Origin: Micromonospora sp. LH3U1
GTDB taxonomy: Bacteria; Actinomycetota; Actinomycetes; Mycobacteriales; Micromonosporaceae
DNA length: 64,000 nucleotides
Assembly: GCF_028475105.1 (NCBI RefSeq)
Contig: NZ_CP116936.1
Span: 1,054,001 to 1,118,000 of the forward strand
Direction of reading: 5' to 3'
Shown here: positions 37,375 to 46,334 of the stretch, in pieces
How positions within the stretch are numbered: position 1 is the first letter of the stretch
How the letters are laid out: every line of letters begins with the position of its first letter
The notes under the pieces: generated by a model
Told to the model about the DNA's origin: nothing
Seen by the model: only the letters and a program-made list of their open reading frames with translations
Databases searched by the model: none
Program-made: the position numbers and the translations under genes

Positions 37375-37404
37375 ACCGGGTCGGCTGTTCGCAGCCGGCC
37401 CGGT
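37375..37404 (+). terminator. Terminator hairpin after ahcY
   Basis: A 13-bp stem, ACCGGGTCGGCTG with CAGCCGGCCCGGT (one G-T pair), is closed by a TTCG tetraloop. It lies 14 bases after the ahcY stop and would also end the convergent small membrane-protein transcript. Confidence 0.8.
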
Positions 37405-37432
37405 TCGTCGTTTCCGCCTGCGGGTCGCGGGC

Positions 37433-37591
37433 TCAGCCCGAACGAGGGCCGCGGCGGGTGGGACGGAACCACGTCCAGACGCACCAGGCCAGCCAGCCGA
37501 CCGAAACGACGGTGGCCAGCGCTCGGAGGCGCAGCGCGCTGAGCAGCAGCACCACGGCCAGTACCGTCAGCCACGGCAGGAATCCCTTCAC
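37433..37591 (-). CDS. Small hydrophobic membrane protein (52 residues)
   Basis: An open frame on the minus strand from GTG 37591 to TGA 37433. It reads VKGFLPWLTVLAVVLLL at the start, has a second hydrophobic segment (ATVVSVGWLAWCVWTWF), then a basic tail. Two membrane helices with a short basic turn, the positive-inside pattern and an AGGA ribosome-binding site nine bases upstream support a real gene. No family is recognised. It faces the ahcY terminator. Confidence 0.6.
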   Translation of the reverse strand: MKGFLPWLTVLAVVLLLSALRLRALATVVSVGWLAWCVWTWFRPTRRGPRSG

Positions 37592-37724
37592 GGCGGGGAT
37601 CCTTCCACAGCCGATCGGGGGTGGCCCGCCGTCCGGGCGGTCGAGGGTTTTGTCGGGTCGAGTGAGCTTGTCGTGAACGACTTGACGAGGGTCCTGAGCA
37701 GGAGGAAGGTATGCCTGCCCTAAG

Positions 37725-37743
37725 TTAGCTGAGGCGTACCTAT
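37725..37743 (+). promoter_or_regulatory. Iron box (IdeR/DmdR-type operator) before efeU
   Basis: TTAGCTGAGGCGTACCTAT matches 14 of 19 positions of the mycobacterial IdeR consensus TTAGGTTAGGCTAACCTAA. It lies 15 bases before the efeU ATG. With iron bound, the DtxR-family repressor would block the efeUOB operon. Confidence 0.6.
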
Positions 37744-37758
37744 CGACTCGGAGCCCGG

Positions 37759-38664
37759 ATGTTCGCCACCTACCTGATCGGCCTGCGGGAAGGCCTGGAA
37801 GCGACCCTGGTGGTCAGCATCCTGGTGGCCTTCCTGGTGAAGTCGCAGCGCCGGGACCGGCTGCCCCAGGTCTGGGCGGGCGTCGGCCTTGCCGTGGTGC
37901 TGTCGGTGCTCTTCGGCTGGCTGATCGAGTACACGTCGACCTCGCTGCTGGCCCGCTCCGAGGACCGGGAGCTGTTCGAGGCGATCACCTCCGTCGCCGC
38001 CGTGGTCTTCGTCACCTGGATGATCTTCTGGATGCGCCGGGCCGCCCGGACCATCGCCGGTGAGCTGCGGGGCAAGCTCACCGAGGCGCTCGCCGTCGGG
38101 TCCCTCGCGGTCGCCGGCATGGCCTTCCTCGCGGTGATCCGCGAGGGCCTGGAAACCGCGCTGATCTTCTACTCGGCAGCCCAGGGCGCGTCCGGCGACA
38201 GCGGACCGCTGCTCGCGCTGATCGGCGGCATCGTCACCGCCGTCATGCTCGGCGTGCTGCTCTACGCCAGCGCCCTGCGGATCAACCTCACCAAGTTCTT
38301 CACCTGGACCGGCGCGCTGCTGATCCTGGTCGCCGCCGGCATCCTCAAGTACGGCGTGCACGACTTCCAGGAGGCCGGTGTCCTACCCGGCCTGAACAAC
38401 CTGGCCTTCGACATCACCAGCACGCTCGACCCGAGCACCTGGTACGCCGCCCTGCTCGCCGGCATGTTCAACGTGACTCCCGCGCCCACCGTGCTGGAGA
38501 CGATCGCCTGGGTCGGGTACGCCGTGCCGGTCCTTCTGCTCTTCCTGCGACCGGCCCGGCGCAAGCCGACGCCCACCGCGACCACCACCCCCGTCACCGA
38601 GCGCGGAGCCGACACCGGCACCGAGGCCGAGGCCGAGTCGGCGTCCACGCCGCAGCGTGCCTGA
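37759..38664 (+). CDS. efeU: EfeU (FTR1-like) iron permease
   Basis: A 301-residue membrane permease with seven likely helices. Two iron-binding REGLE motifs are present, one near the N-terminus (GLREGLEATL) and one mid-protein (IREGLETAL), as in yeast Ftr1 and bacterial EfeU. It carries iron across the membrane after processing by EfeO and EfeB, both encoded next. The C-terminal 40 residues are a Thr/Glu-rich cytoplasmic tail. An iron box sits just upstream. Confidence 0.93.
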   Translation: MFATYLIGLREGLEATLVVSILVAFLVKSQRRDRLPQVWAGVGLAVVLSVLFGWLIEYTSTSLLARSEDRELFEAITSVAAVVFVTWMIFWMRRAARTIAGELRGKLTEALAVGSLAVAGMAFLAVIREGLETALIFYSAAQGASGDSGPLLALIGGIVTAVMLGVLLYASALRINLTKFFTWTGALLILVAAGILKYGVHDFQEAGVLPGLNNLAFDITSTLDPSTWYAALLAGMFNVTPAPTVLETIAWVGYAVPVLLLFLRPARRKPTPTATTTPVTERGADTGTEAEAESASTPQRA

Positions 38665-38687
38665 CCCCACGAGGAGAGACAGCTCAG

Positions 38688-39821
38688 ATGCGTACCACCC
38701 AGTTTTTCGCGCTGGCCGCCGCCGGCGTGCTGGCGACGGCCGGTGTGGCCGGCTGCTCCGACTCCGACAAGGGTGACCCGGCTGCGGGCGGCGGCCCGAT
38801 CGTGGTCAAGGCCAGCGACACCGCCTGCGAGGTCGGCTCGACCGACCTGGGTGCCGGCACCGCCACCTTCAAGATCACGAACTCGGGTGCGAAGGTGACC
38901 GAGTTCTACGTGTACGCCGACGGCGACCGCGTGATGGGCGAGGTGGAGAACATCGCCCCCGGGCTGAGCCGTGAGCTGCACGTGGAGTTGCCGGCCGGCA
39001 CGTACGAGACGGCCTGCAAGCCCGGGATGAGCGGCAAGGGCATCCGGGGTGCGCTGAAGGTCAGCGGGTCGGCGCAGCCGCTCACCGCCGACGCCGCGCT
39101 GGGTGACGCCACGGACAACTACCAGCGCTACATCAAGAGCCAGACCGCCGCGCTCCTGGACAAGACCGAGGAGTTCGTCGGCGCGGTCAAGGCCGGCGAT
39201 GTCGCGAAGTCCAAGGCGCTCTACCCGGTCGCCCGCACCTACTGGGAGCGGATCGAGCCGGTGGCCGAGATCTTCGGCGACCTCGACCCCAAGATCGATG
39301 GCCGCGAGGAGGTCATCGAGGAGGGGATGGAGTTCACCGGCTTCCACCGGATCGAGAAGGACCTCTGGCAGTCCGGCGACATCAGCAAGGACGGCCCGAT
39401 CGCCGACCGCCTGCTGGTCGACGTCAAGGAGATCGTGGCCAAGGCCAACGCCGAGAAGCTCTCCCCGCTCCAGCTCGCCAACGGTGCCAAGGAACTCCTC
39501 GACGAGGTGGCCAGCGGCAAGATCACCGGCGAGGAGGACCGCTACTCGCACACCGACCTGTGGGACTTCGCCGCCAACCTCGAAGGTTCCAAGGCCGCCG
39601 TGTCCGCTCTCCGCCCGGCGCTGCAGCAGCGCTCGCCGGAGCTGGTCACGCAGCTGGACACCGAGTTCGCCAACGTCGAGGCGCTGCTCGGCAAGCACCG
39701 CGACGGCGACGGGTGGAAGCTGCACACCGCGCTGAGCAAGACCGAGCTCAAGGAGCTCTCTGACGGGATCAACGCGCTCGCCGAGCCGATCAGCAAGGTC
39801 GCCGCGGCCGTCGCAAAGTGA
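38688..39821 (+). CDS. efeO: EfeO iron-uptake lipoprotein (cupredoxin + M75 domains)
   Basis: A 377-residue lipoprotein: signal peptide with lipobox VAGC (cysteine at residue 23). A cupredoxin-like domain (about 40-125) is followed by the M75 imelysin-like domain, with its HxxE iron motif in FHRIEKDLW and an earlier ALYPVARTYWERIEPVAEIF segment. It sits outside the membrane and hands iron to EfeU. The ATG follows GAGGAGAGA, 24 bases after efeU. Confidence 0.93.
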   Translation: MRTTQFFALAAAGVLATAGVAGCSDSDKGDPAAGGGPIVVKASDTACEVGSTDLGAGTATFKITNSGAKVTEFYVYADGDRVMGEVENIAPGLSRELHVELPAGTYETACKPGMSGKGIRGALKVSGSAQPLTADAALGDATDNYQRYIKSQTAALLDKTEEFVGAVKAGDVAKSKALYPVARTYWERIEPVAEIFGDLDPKIDGREEVIEEGMEFTGFHRIEKDLWQSGDISKDGPIADRLLVDVKEIVAKANAEKLSPLQLANGAKELLDEVASGKITGEEDRYSHTDLWDFAANLEGSKAAVSALRPALQQRSPELVTQLDTEFANVEALLGKHRDGDGWKLHTALSKTELKELSDGINALAEPISKVAAAVAK

Positions 39822-39846
39822 CCACATGGCGGAAAGGGTCGAGTCG

Positions 39847-41124
39847 ATGAGCGGGAGCAGGTTGACCCGGCGCCGGGCGATCACGCTCGCCGGCGCCGGA
39901 GTGGCCGGGGTCGCCGGAGTGGCGGTCGGGGCGGGAGCGCTGGTGGACGGCTCCCGTGGCCCGGCCGCGGCGAGCGACCACCCGGCCGGGGCGGTGCCGT
40001 TCCATGGTGAGCACCAGGCCGGCATCGTCACCCCGGCGCAGGACCGTCTGCACTTCGTCGCCTTCGACGTGATCACCAAGGACCGGGCCCGGTTGGTCGA
40101 GCTGCTCGAGGAGTGGACGGCCGCCGCCGCCCGGATGACGGTGGGGCGGGACGCAGGGGTGCTCGGCGCGGTCGGCGGGATGCCGGAGGCCCCACCGGAC
40201 GACACCGGTGAGGCGCTCGGCCTGCCCCCGTCGCAGCTCACCCTGACGATCGGCTTCGGGCCGACGCTGTTCCGCGACGCCGACGGACGGGACCGCTTCG
40301 GCCTCGCCGATCGGCGACCCGCCGCCCTTGTCGAGCTGCCGAAGTTCCCCGGCGACGCGTTGCAGCCGCAGCTCTCCGGCGGCGACCTCTGCGTGCAGGC
40401 GTGCGCCAACGATCCGCAGGTGGCGGTGCACGCGATCCGTAACCTGGCCCGGCTCGGCATGGGTGTGGTGAGCGTCCGCTGGTCGCAGCTCGGCTTTGGT
40501 CGCACCTCGTCGACCTCCCGCGACCAGGCCACCGCGCGCAACCTGTTCGGGTTCAAGGACGGTACGGCCAACCTCAAAGCCGAGGACACCGACCTGCTGC
40601 GCGACCAGTTGTGGGTGCAGCCGGGCGACGGGCCGGACTGGATGGCCGGAGGTTCGTACCTGGTCACCCGCAAGATCCGGATGCTCGTGGAGACCTGGGA
40701 CCGGACCTCGCTGGCCGAGCAGGAGGAGATCGTCGGCCGGGCCAAGGGCAGCGGTGCCCCACTCGGGCGGACCGACGAGTTCGACGAGCCGGACTTCGCC
40801 GCGCACGGCGAGGACGGCAAGCCGGTGATCGCTGAGCACGCCCACGTCACGCTGGCCCACCCGAGTCGGAACAACGGCGCCCAGTTGCTGCGTCGGGGCT
40901 ACAACTTCGTCGACGGCTCGGACGGCCTCGGTCGGCTCGACGCCGGCCTCTTCTTCATCGCCTACCAGCGCGATCCGCGCCGCCAGTTCGTGCCAATCCA
41001 GACCCAGTTGGCTCGGCATGACGTGATGAACGAGTATCTGCGGCACGTCTCCAGCGGGGTGTTCGCCTGCCCACCGGGGGTACGCGACGGCGGGGACCAC
41101 TGGGGGCGGGCGCTCTTCGGCTGA
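39847..41124 (+). CDS. efeB: EfeB deferrochelatase / Dyp-type haem peroxidase
   Basis: About 425 residues. A twin-arginine signal (RRRAITLAGAG) sends the folded, haem-loaded protein across the membrane. The Dyp peroxidase signature GFKDGTAN and the proximal haem region with HAHVTLAHPSRNNG are present. EfeB oxidises ferrous iron or releases iron from haem for EfeO and EfeU. ATG 39847 is chosen because GGAAAGGG lies eight bases upstream and it sits right before the Tat motif; ATG 39826 is the longer option. Confidence 0.92.
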   Translation: MSGSRLTRRRAITLAGAGVAGVAGVAVGAGALVDGSRGPAAASDHPAGAVPFHGEHQAGIVTPAQDRLHFVAFDVITKDRARLVELLEEWTAAAARMTVGRDAGVLGAVGGMPEAPPDDTGEALGLPPSQLTLTIGFGPTLFRDADGRDRFGLADRRPAALVELPKFPGDALQPQLSGGDLCVQACANDPQVAVHAIRNLARLGMGVVSVRWSQLGFGRTSSTSRDQATARNLFGFKDGTANLKAEDTDLLRDQLWVQPGDGPDWMAGGSYLVTRKIRMLVETWDRTSLAEQEEIVGRAKGSGAPLGRTDEFDEPDFAAHGEDGKPVIAEHAHVTLAHPSRNNGAQLLRRGYNFVDGSDGLGRLDAGLFFIAYQRDPRRQFVPIQTQLARHDVMNEYLRHVSSGVFACPPGVRDGGDHWGRALFG

Positions 41125-41156
41125 CCGTCGTCCGGTTGGCGACAGCGGGATCGGCC

Positions 41157-41245
41157 CGTGCTGCGGTGGCGCCGGGCGCCGCCGAAGGGGGATCATGGTG
41201 GCAGTCTGGTCCGGGACTCCTCCGTGCGCCCGGCATCGCAGCACG
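41157..41245. repeat. Long-looped inverted repeat after efeB
   Basis: CGTGCTGCG (41157-41165) with GCCGGGCG (41171-41178) pairs with CGCCCGGC (41227-41234) and CGCAGCACG (41237-41245) around a 48-base loop. It could be the efeUOB transcript end or another interspersed palindrome. The rest of the 227-base gap to mtrA has no gene. Confidence 0.5.
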
Positions 41246-41351
41246 TGGCGCCGCCGCCGCGGGTCGCGGGTGACAGGTTCCTCCGGCGGCGTTATGCGTT
41301 ACCGGCAGACGCCGGTCCCACCGAACTGAATGAGGATGCAATATTAATCCC

Positions 41352-42041
41352 ATGAGAGCCCGCGTACTGGTGGTCGACGATGACCCCGCGCTCGCTGAGA
41401 TGCTCGGCATCGTGCTGCGTAGCGAGGGTTTCCTGCCCTCGTTCGTGGCGGACGGCGAGCGGGCGTTGGCCGCGTTTCGCGACAGTCGTCCCGATATCGT
41501 GCTGCTTGACCTGATGCTGCCCGGTATGAGCGGTATTGACGTCGCCCGGTCGATCCGTGCGGAGTCCGGAGTGCCGATCGTCATGCTGACCGCCAAGAGC
41601 GACACCGTGGACGTCGTGCTCGGCCTGGAGTCCGGCGCCGACGACTACGTGGTCAAGCCGTTCAAGCCCAAGGAGCTGGTCGCCCGCATGCGGGCACGGC
41701 TGCGCCGAGGCGAGGACGTGGCCCCCGAGATGTTGACCATCGGGCCGCCCGACAACCAGATCACCATCGACGTGCCCGCGCACACCGTCAGTCGCAACGA
41801 CGAGGAGGTGAAGCTGACTCCGTTGGAGTTCGACCTGCTGGTCGCCCTCGCCCGCAAGCCACGTCAGGTCTTCACCCGCGAGGTGCTGCTGGAGCAGGTC
41901 TGGGGCTACCGGCACGCGGCCGACACCCGTCTGGTCAACGTGCACGTCCAGCGGTTGCGGGCCAAGATCGAGCCGGACCCGGAGCGACCGGAAATCATCC
42001 TCACCGTGCGGGGCGTGGGCTACAAGGCGGGGACCGGATAG
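41352..42041 (+). CDS. mtrA: MtrA response regulator
   Basis: A 229-residue OmpR-family regulator, nearly invariant in actinobacteria, controlling cell division, DNA replication and cell-wall genes. The receiver has VVDDD, phospho-acceptor aspartate in VLLDLMLPG and DDYVVKPFKP. The winged helix ends RLVNVHVQRLRAKIEPDP. The order mtrA-mtrB-lpqB identifies it. No strong ribosome-binding site precedes the ATG; the leader is AT-rich (CAATATTAATCC). Confidence 0.95.
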   Translation: MRARVLVVDDDPALAEMLGIVLRSEGFLPSFVADGERALAAFRDSRPDIVLLDLMLPGMSGIDVARSIRAESGVPIVMLTAKSDTVDVVLGLESGADDYVVKPFKPKELVARMRARLRRGEDVAPEMLTIGPPDNQITIDVPAHTVSRNDEEVKLTPLEFDLLVALARKPRQVFTREVLLEQVWGYRHAADTRLVNVHVQRLRAKIEPDPERPEIILTVRGVGYKAGTG

Positions 42042-42044
42042 CCT
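42039..42044 (+). promoter_or_regulatory. Candidate -10 box for mtrB overlapping the mtrA stop
   Basis: TAGCCT begins with the mtrA stop codon and ends nine bases before the mtrB GTG (42054). The 12 bases between the genes carry no Shine-Dalgarno, so mtrB may be translated from its own leaderless mRNA. Confidence 0.4.
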
Positions 42045-42053
42045 GGTCGCACT

Positions 42054-43808
42054 GTGTCGACCACGCCGCCCCCGCACCCCCCGAGCACGGCTGCCCGCCG
42101 GCCCAGCGCCGGCGGGGACCTGTGGCGCGCCGTGAGCGGCCGAGTCGCCCGGGTCGTGGCCCGGGTGCACCAGACCTGGCGCCGCTCGCTACAGGTCCGG
42201 GTGGTGACCATCACGCTGGTCGCGTCCAGCCTGCTGGTCGGCGGTTTCGCGTTCCTGATCGCTGACAAGATCACCACCATCCTGCTCGACAACGCCCGTA
42301 GCGACGTCCGGCAGCGGGTGACCAGCGGCGCCAGCTACGCGGCCAAGCAGGTCTCCCTCTACGGCCAGCCGCAGGAGGCGCAGCTCCAGCAGACCATCGA
42401 CGGCACGGTCAACTACCTGTCCGGTGGCGACCCCCAGCAGACCAGCGGGGTGGTGGTGGCGATCACGGCCGACGGCTATCCCAACGACATCCAGACCCGC
42501 GCCTCGCCATCCGCGAACGTCCAGCTGCTGATCAGCCCGGAGCTGCGGGCTGCGATCGCCGACGGCAAGGTGGCCAGCCAGATCCGCACCGGTCGGCTCA
42601 CCGGTGAGCCGACCAAATACCTGGTCTACGGCTCACCGGTGCCCACCCGCTTCGGCCAGATCGAGCTCTATTACCTGGTGCCGTTGAGCCGGCAGGACGT
42701 CACCGCCGCCGACGCCCGTGCCACCGTCGTGGCCACCGGGGTCGCCCTGGTGATCCTGCTCGGGCTGCTCGCGGCGCTGGTCACCCGGCTGGTGGTCAAC
42801 CCGGTCCGGGTCGCCGCACGGACTGCCCAGCGGCTCTCCGCCGGCCTGCTCGACCAGCGCATGGTGGTCAACGGTGAGGACGACCTCGCCCTGCTCGCGG
42901 CCTCGTTCAACCAGATGGCCACCAACCTGCAACGACAGATCCTGCGCCTGGAAGAGATGTCCCGGTTGCAGCGCCGCTTCACGTCCGACGTCTCGCACGA
43001 GCTGCGTACCCCGCTGACCACGGTCCGGATGGCCGCTGACCTGATCTTCGCCGAGCGCGACGAGTTCGACCCGGCGGTGGCCCGCAGCGCCGAGCTGCTC
43101 CAGGCCGAACTGGACCGGTTCGAGGAGTTGCTCACCGACCTGCTGGAGATCAGCCGCTTCGACGCGGGCTTCGCGATGCTGGACTCCGAGCCGACCGACC
43201 TGGTGCCCGTGGTGCACCGGGTGGTCGACCGGCTGGCCGGCCTGGCCGAGCGGGTGGGCGTGCCAATCGAGCTCGACCTGCCGGGCACGCCGGTGATCGC
43301 CGAGGTCGACCCGCGCCGGGTCGAGCGGGTGTTGCGCAACCTGGTCGGCAACGCCGTCGAGCACGGCGAGGCCCGCCCGGTGCTGATCACCCTCGGCCTC
43401 GACGAGACCGCTGTGGCGATCACCGTTCGCGACCGCGGTGTGGGGCTCAAGGTGGGCGAGGAGAAGTTGGTGTTCAACCGGTTCTGGCGGGCGGACCCGT
43501 CCCGGGCTCGGCAGACCGGGGGCACCGGGCTGGGCCTGTCGATCAGCCTGGAGGACGCCCGGTTGCACGGCGGCTGGCTGGAGGCGTGGGGTGCTCCCGG
43601 GCAGGGCGCGCAGTTCCGACTCACGCTGCCGGCCCGGGCTGGTGACCGGCTGACCACCTCGCCGCTGCGGCTGGTGCCGGCTGACGCCGCGCTGCCGTTC
43701 GGCCCTCGCGACGGTGGTCCGCTGGCCATCGGGCCCGGCACCGGCGGGGCGTTGGCGATCGGCCCAGCTTCGGTCGGCGACGGGCCGCGGGCGGAGGTGC
43801 GCTCGTGA
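42054..43808 (+). CDS. mtrB: MtrB sensor histidine kinase
   Basis: A 584-residue kinase. A basic Pro-rich cytoplasmic start (1-45), TM1 about 50-72, an extracellular sensor of about 140 residues, TM2 about 225-247 and a HAMP domain are followed by the phospho-accepting histidine in DVSHELRTPLTTVR and the ATP site (NLVGNAVEHGE, DRGVGL, GTGLGLSIS). The C-terminal 60 residues are Gly/Ala/Pro-rich. It phosphorylates MtrA; its activity is modulated by the lipoprotein LpqB encoded next. Confidence 0.95.
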   Translation: MSTTPPPHPPSTAARRPSAGGDLWRAVSGRVARVVARVHQTWRRSLQVRVVTITLVASSLLVGGFAFLIADKITTILLDNARSDVRQRVTSGASYAAKQVSLYGQPQEAQLQQTIDGTVNYLSGGDPQQTSGVVVAITADGYPNDIQTRASPSANVQLLISPELRAAIADGKVASQIRTGRLTGEPTKYLVYGSPVPTRFGQIELYYLVPLSRQDVTAADARATVVATGVALVILLGLLAALVTRLVVNPVRVAARTAQRLSAGLLDQRMVVNGEDDLALLAASFNQMATNLQRQILRLEEMSRLQRRFTSDVSHELRTPLTTVRMAADLIFAERDEFDPAVARSAELLQAELDRFEELLTDLLEISRFDAGFAMLDSEPTDLVPVVHRVVDRLAGLAERVGVPIELDLPGTPVIAEVDPRRVERVLRNLVGNAVEHGEARPVLITLGLDETAVAITVRDRGVGLKVGEEKLVFNRFWRADPSRARQTGGTGLGLSISLEDARLHGGWLEAWGAPGQGAQFRLTLPARAGDRLTTSPLRLVPADAALPFGPRDGGPLAIGPGTGGALAIGPASVGDGPRAEVRS

Positions 43809-45622
43809 GACGGCCGACTCTGCTCGGGGCGTTTGGCGTGGTGTTGCTGCTGGGCGCCGGTTGCGGCATCCCTGCGGCGTCCGACGTGCGGGTGGACGGC
43901 AAGGGCGGGGCCGCGACGGAGGCCGGCATGGTCGACGGTCCAAGCAGCGAGCCGCCGACGCGGACGGCCAGCGGCAGCGTCAACGAGGTTTTCGTGCGCA
44001 ACTTTCTGTCCGCTGCCGCCGGCGAGCCGGACCGGGCGTACGAGCGGGTCAAGGCGTTCATCGCACCGGAGGACAAGCCCAGCCTGCAGGACAAGAAGGG
44101 CAGCGAGGTCGCGCTGAACGTGGTCCGGCTGCGCGAGGCGGTCTACACCCTCAACAGCGACTCGACCACCACCGTCAAGATCACCGTGCAGCAGATCGGG
44201 GTGCTGCGGGCCAACGGCATCCTGGCTCCGCCGGTGGCGACCGAGACGCAGTACGAGTTCGGGCTCCGCAGCGCGGCGTTCAACAACGGGGCCAACGACG
44301 AGCGGGCCGGCCTGTACGTTCTCAACCCGCCGAACGTGCTGCTGCTCAGCGACGACGCCTTCAAACAGTATTACCAGGACGAGTCGATCTACTTCTGGAG
44401 TTCCGACCGCACCCGGCTGGTGCCCGACCAGCGCTACCGGCCGCTCGCGCTGCCCAAAGAGCGCCAGGTCAACGAAGTGGTGAAATGGCTGGTCGGCGGT
44501 CCGTCCGACTGGTTACGCCCGGGTGTCGTCGGGCTGCCCGACCGCACCGAGCTGATCAACAACGCCACCGGCGCCAACGGCCGGTGGGAGGTCAACCTGG
44601 ACATGTCCGGTGACGACCAGAACGGGATCGACCAGTTGATCACACAGCTCGCGTGGTCGCTGGGCGACGTGCAGGGCGAGCTCGAGTTGAAGATCCGCAA
44701 CAACTCGCAGCCCGTACAGGACCTGGACGAGCGGCGGAACTCCCAGCCGCTCTACCCGAACACCGCGAGCCCGCAGCGGTTCGGCGTGTACGAGGGCGCG
44801 ATCCACCCGCTCGACTTCGGCAACGAACTCAGCGGCGTGGTGCCGCTGGCGCCCGAGGTCAACCGCAACATCGTCTCCGCCGACCTCGCGCTGGCCAAGG
44901 ACCGGCGGGTCCTCGCCGCGATGGTGGTGACCGGCAGCAGCAAGAACCGGTACCGACTGGCGGTGGGCACGGGCACCGAACCGGTCTCCGTGCTCAGCCG
45001 CAGCGGCACCGAGCACTCGTCGATGAGCCGCCCGGTCTGGCTGCGTACGGTCGACTCCCGCCCCGGCCGCGGCCTGGTCGTGGCCGACGGGCAGCTCTAC
45101 CGGTTCGATGAGGCGGCCCGGATGTACCCGGTGCCGCTCAACCTGGCCTCCGCCGACGTCACCGCGGTGGCCGCCGCGCTGGACGGCCAGCGGGTCGCGC
45201 TGATCGTCGGCGGCCGGCTCTACGTCGCGGCGGTCAACCCGGACGGCGGCGGGGTCTCCATCGGCCCGCCCAGACAGCTGGCCACCTCGCTGACCGGCCT
45301 CACGGCGGTCGACTGGGGCCGGGAGGACCGACTGGTGGTGGCCGGGTCGGCGGGCCAGCAGGCGATCTACGAGATCAGCGTGGAGGGCGCCCTGGAGACG
45401 CCCCTGCGGACCGACGTGGGAGCCAAGGTCAACCACCTGACGGCGTTCCCGACCAACCGCAGCGTGCGGGTGCCCAGCGGGGCCTACATGTACGAGGCGA
45501 ACGGGGTCGCCTACCGCAGCAGCCCGTTCGAACGGATCGAGCCCGACCGTGTGCGGGACATCGCCCCGGTGCCGGCCGGCGTCCGCCCGAGCAACCCGTC
45601 GGCACCGTTCTTCCTCTACTGA
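43805..45622 (+). CDS. lpqB: LpqB lipoprotein (MtrAB accessory)
   Basis: A 605-residue lipoprotein with lipobox LGAGC (cysteine at residue 20). A GerMN-type domain occupies about 195-300 and a beta-propeller-like C-terminal half follows, closing with NPSAPFFLY. It interacts with the outer part of MtrB and affects division and wall growth in mycobacteria. Its GTG overlaps the mtrB stop by four bases. Confidence 0.93.
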   Translation: MRRPTLLGAFGVVLLLGAGCGIPAASDVRVDGKGGAATEAGMVDGPSSEPPTRTASGSVNEVFVRNFLSAAAGEPDRAYERVKAFIAPEDKPSLQDKKGSEVALNVVRLREAVYTLNSDSTTTVKITVQQIGVLRANGILAPPVATETQYEFGLRSAAFNNGANDERAGLYVLNPPNVLLLSDDAFKQYYQDESIYFWSSDRTRLVPDQRYRPLALPKERQVNEVVKWLVGGPSDWLRPGVVGLPDRTELINNATGANGRWEVNLDMSGDDQNGIDQLITQLAWSLGDVQGELELKIRNNSQPVQDLDERRNSQPLYPNTASPQRFGVYEGAIHPLDFGNELSGVVPLAPEVNRNIVSADLALAKDRRVLAAMVVTGSSKNRYRLAVGTGTEPVSVLSRSGTEHSSMSRPVWLRTVDSRPGRGLVVADGQLYRFDEAARMYPVPLNLASADVTAVAAALDGQRVALIVGGRLYVAAVNPDGGGVSIGPPRQLATSLTGLTAVDWGREDRLVVAGSAGQQAIYEISVEGALETPLRTDVGAKVNHLTAFPTNRSVRVPSGAYMYEANGVAYRSSPFERIEPDRVRDIAPVPAGVRPSNPSAPFFLY

Positions 45623-45626
45623 TGTC

Positions 45627-46334
45627 GTGAGCGGGCTCTGGGCAGACCTCGCCGACCTGGTAATTCCCGCCGACTGCGCGGGTTGTCGGGAGCGCCGGCC
45701 CGGCCTGCGGCACGGAGTCTGTCCCGCCTGCGTCGCGGCGTTGGGCGCGCTGCGCCCACGAGCGGTCCGCCCCACCCCCGCCCCGCCGGGCCTGCCGTCC
45801 TGCGTCGCACTCGGCCCGTACGCCGGCCCGCTGCGTGAGGCTCTGCTGGCGTACAAGGAACACGGCCGGCACGGGTTGGCCCGCCCGCTCGGCGCCCTGC
45901 TCGCCGAGGTCGTCGCGGCGGCGGTCGGCGTGGCTCGTCCGCTGGCGCTGGTACCGGTCCCGGACACTGCGGCGGCGGCCCGGTCCCGTTACGGCGATCA
46001 CCTGGACCGGCTCGCCCGGCACTGTGCCGGCCGGCTCAACCGGGGCGGCTGGGCGGTGCGGGTGCACCGTCCGCTGCGTGCCCTGCCCCGGCCCGACTCG
46101 GTCACCCTGGACAGCGCAGGTCGGGCGGCGGCGGCCGAGGCCGCGTTCCAGTCCCGCTCCGCCGCGCCGAGTCGGGGTCGTGCCGCAGGCGTGGCACCGG
46201 CCGTGGTGCTGCTGGACGACATCGTCACCACCGGCGTCACCCTGGCCGCCGCAACCAGGCTGCTGACGGTGGCCGGGTGGGCACCGAGTGTCGCCGTGGT
46301 GCTCGCGGCGACCGAGAAGAGACACCTCCCGTAA
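45627..46334 (+). CDS. ComF-family phosphoribosyltransferase-like protein
   Basis: A 235-residue protein with a double-CxxC zinc finger near the start (CAGC and CPAC) and the PRPP-binding loop VVLLDDIVTTGVTLA near the end, the layout of ComF/GntX. In competent bacteria ComF helps take up DNA; in actinobacteria (Rv3242c position) its role is unproven. GTG 45627 lies a few bases after lpqB. The DVVTTG-type aspartates are intact, so PRPP binding is likely. Confidence 0.88.
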   Translation: MSGLWADLADLVIPADCAGCRERRPGLRHGVCPACVAALGALRPRAVRPTPAPPGLPSCVALGPYAGPLREALLAYKEHGRHGLARPLGALLAEVVAAAVGVARPLALVPVPDTAAAARSRYGDHLDRLARHCAGRLNRGGWAVRVHRPLRALPRPDSVTLDSAGRAAAAEAAFQSRSAAPSRGRAAGVAPAVVLLDDIVTTGVTLAAATRLLTVAGWAPSVAVVLAATEKRHLP

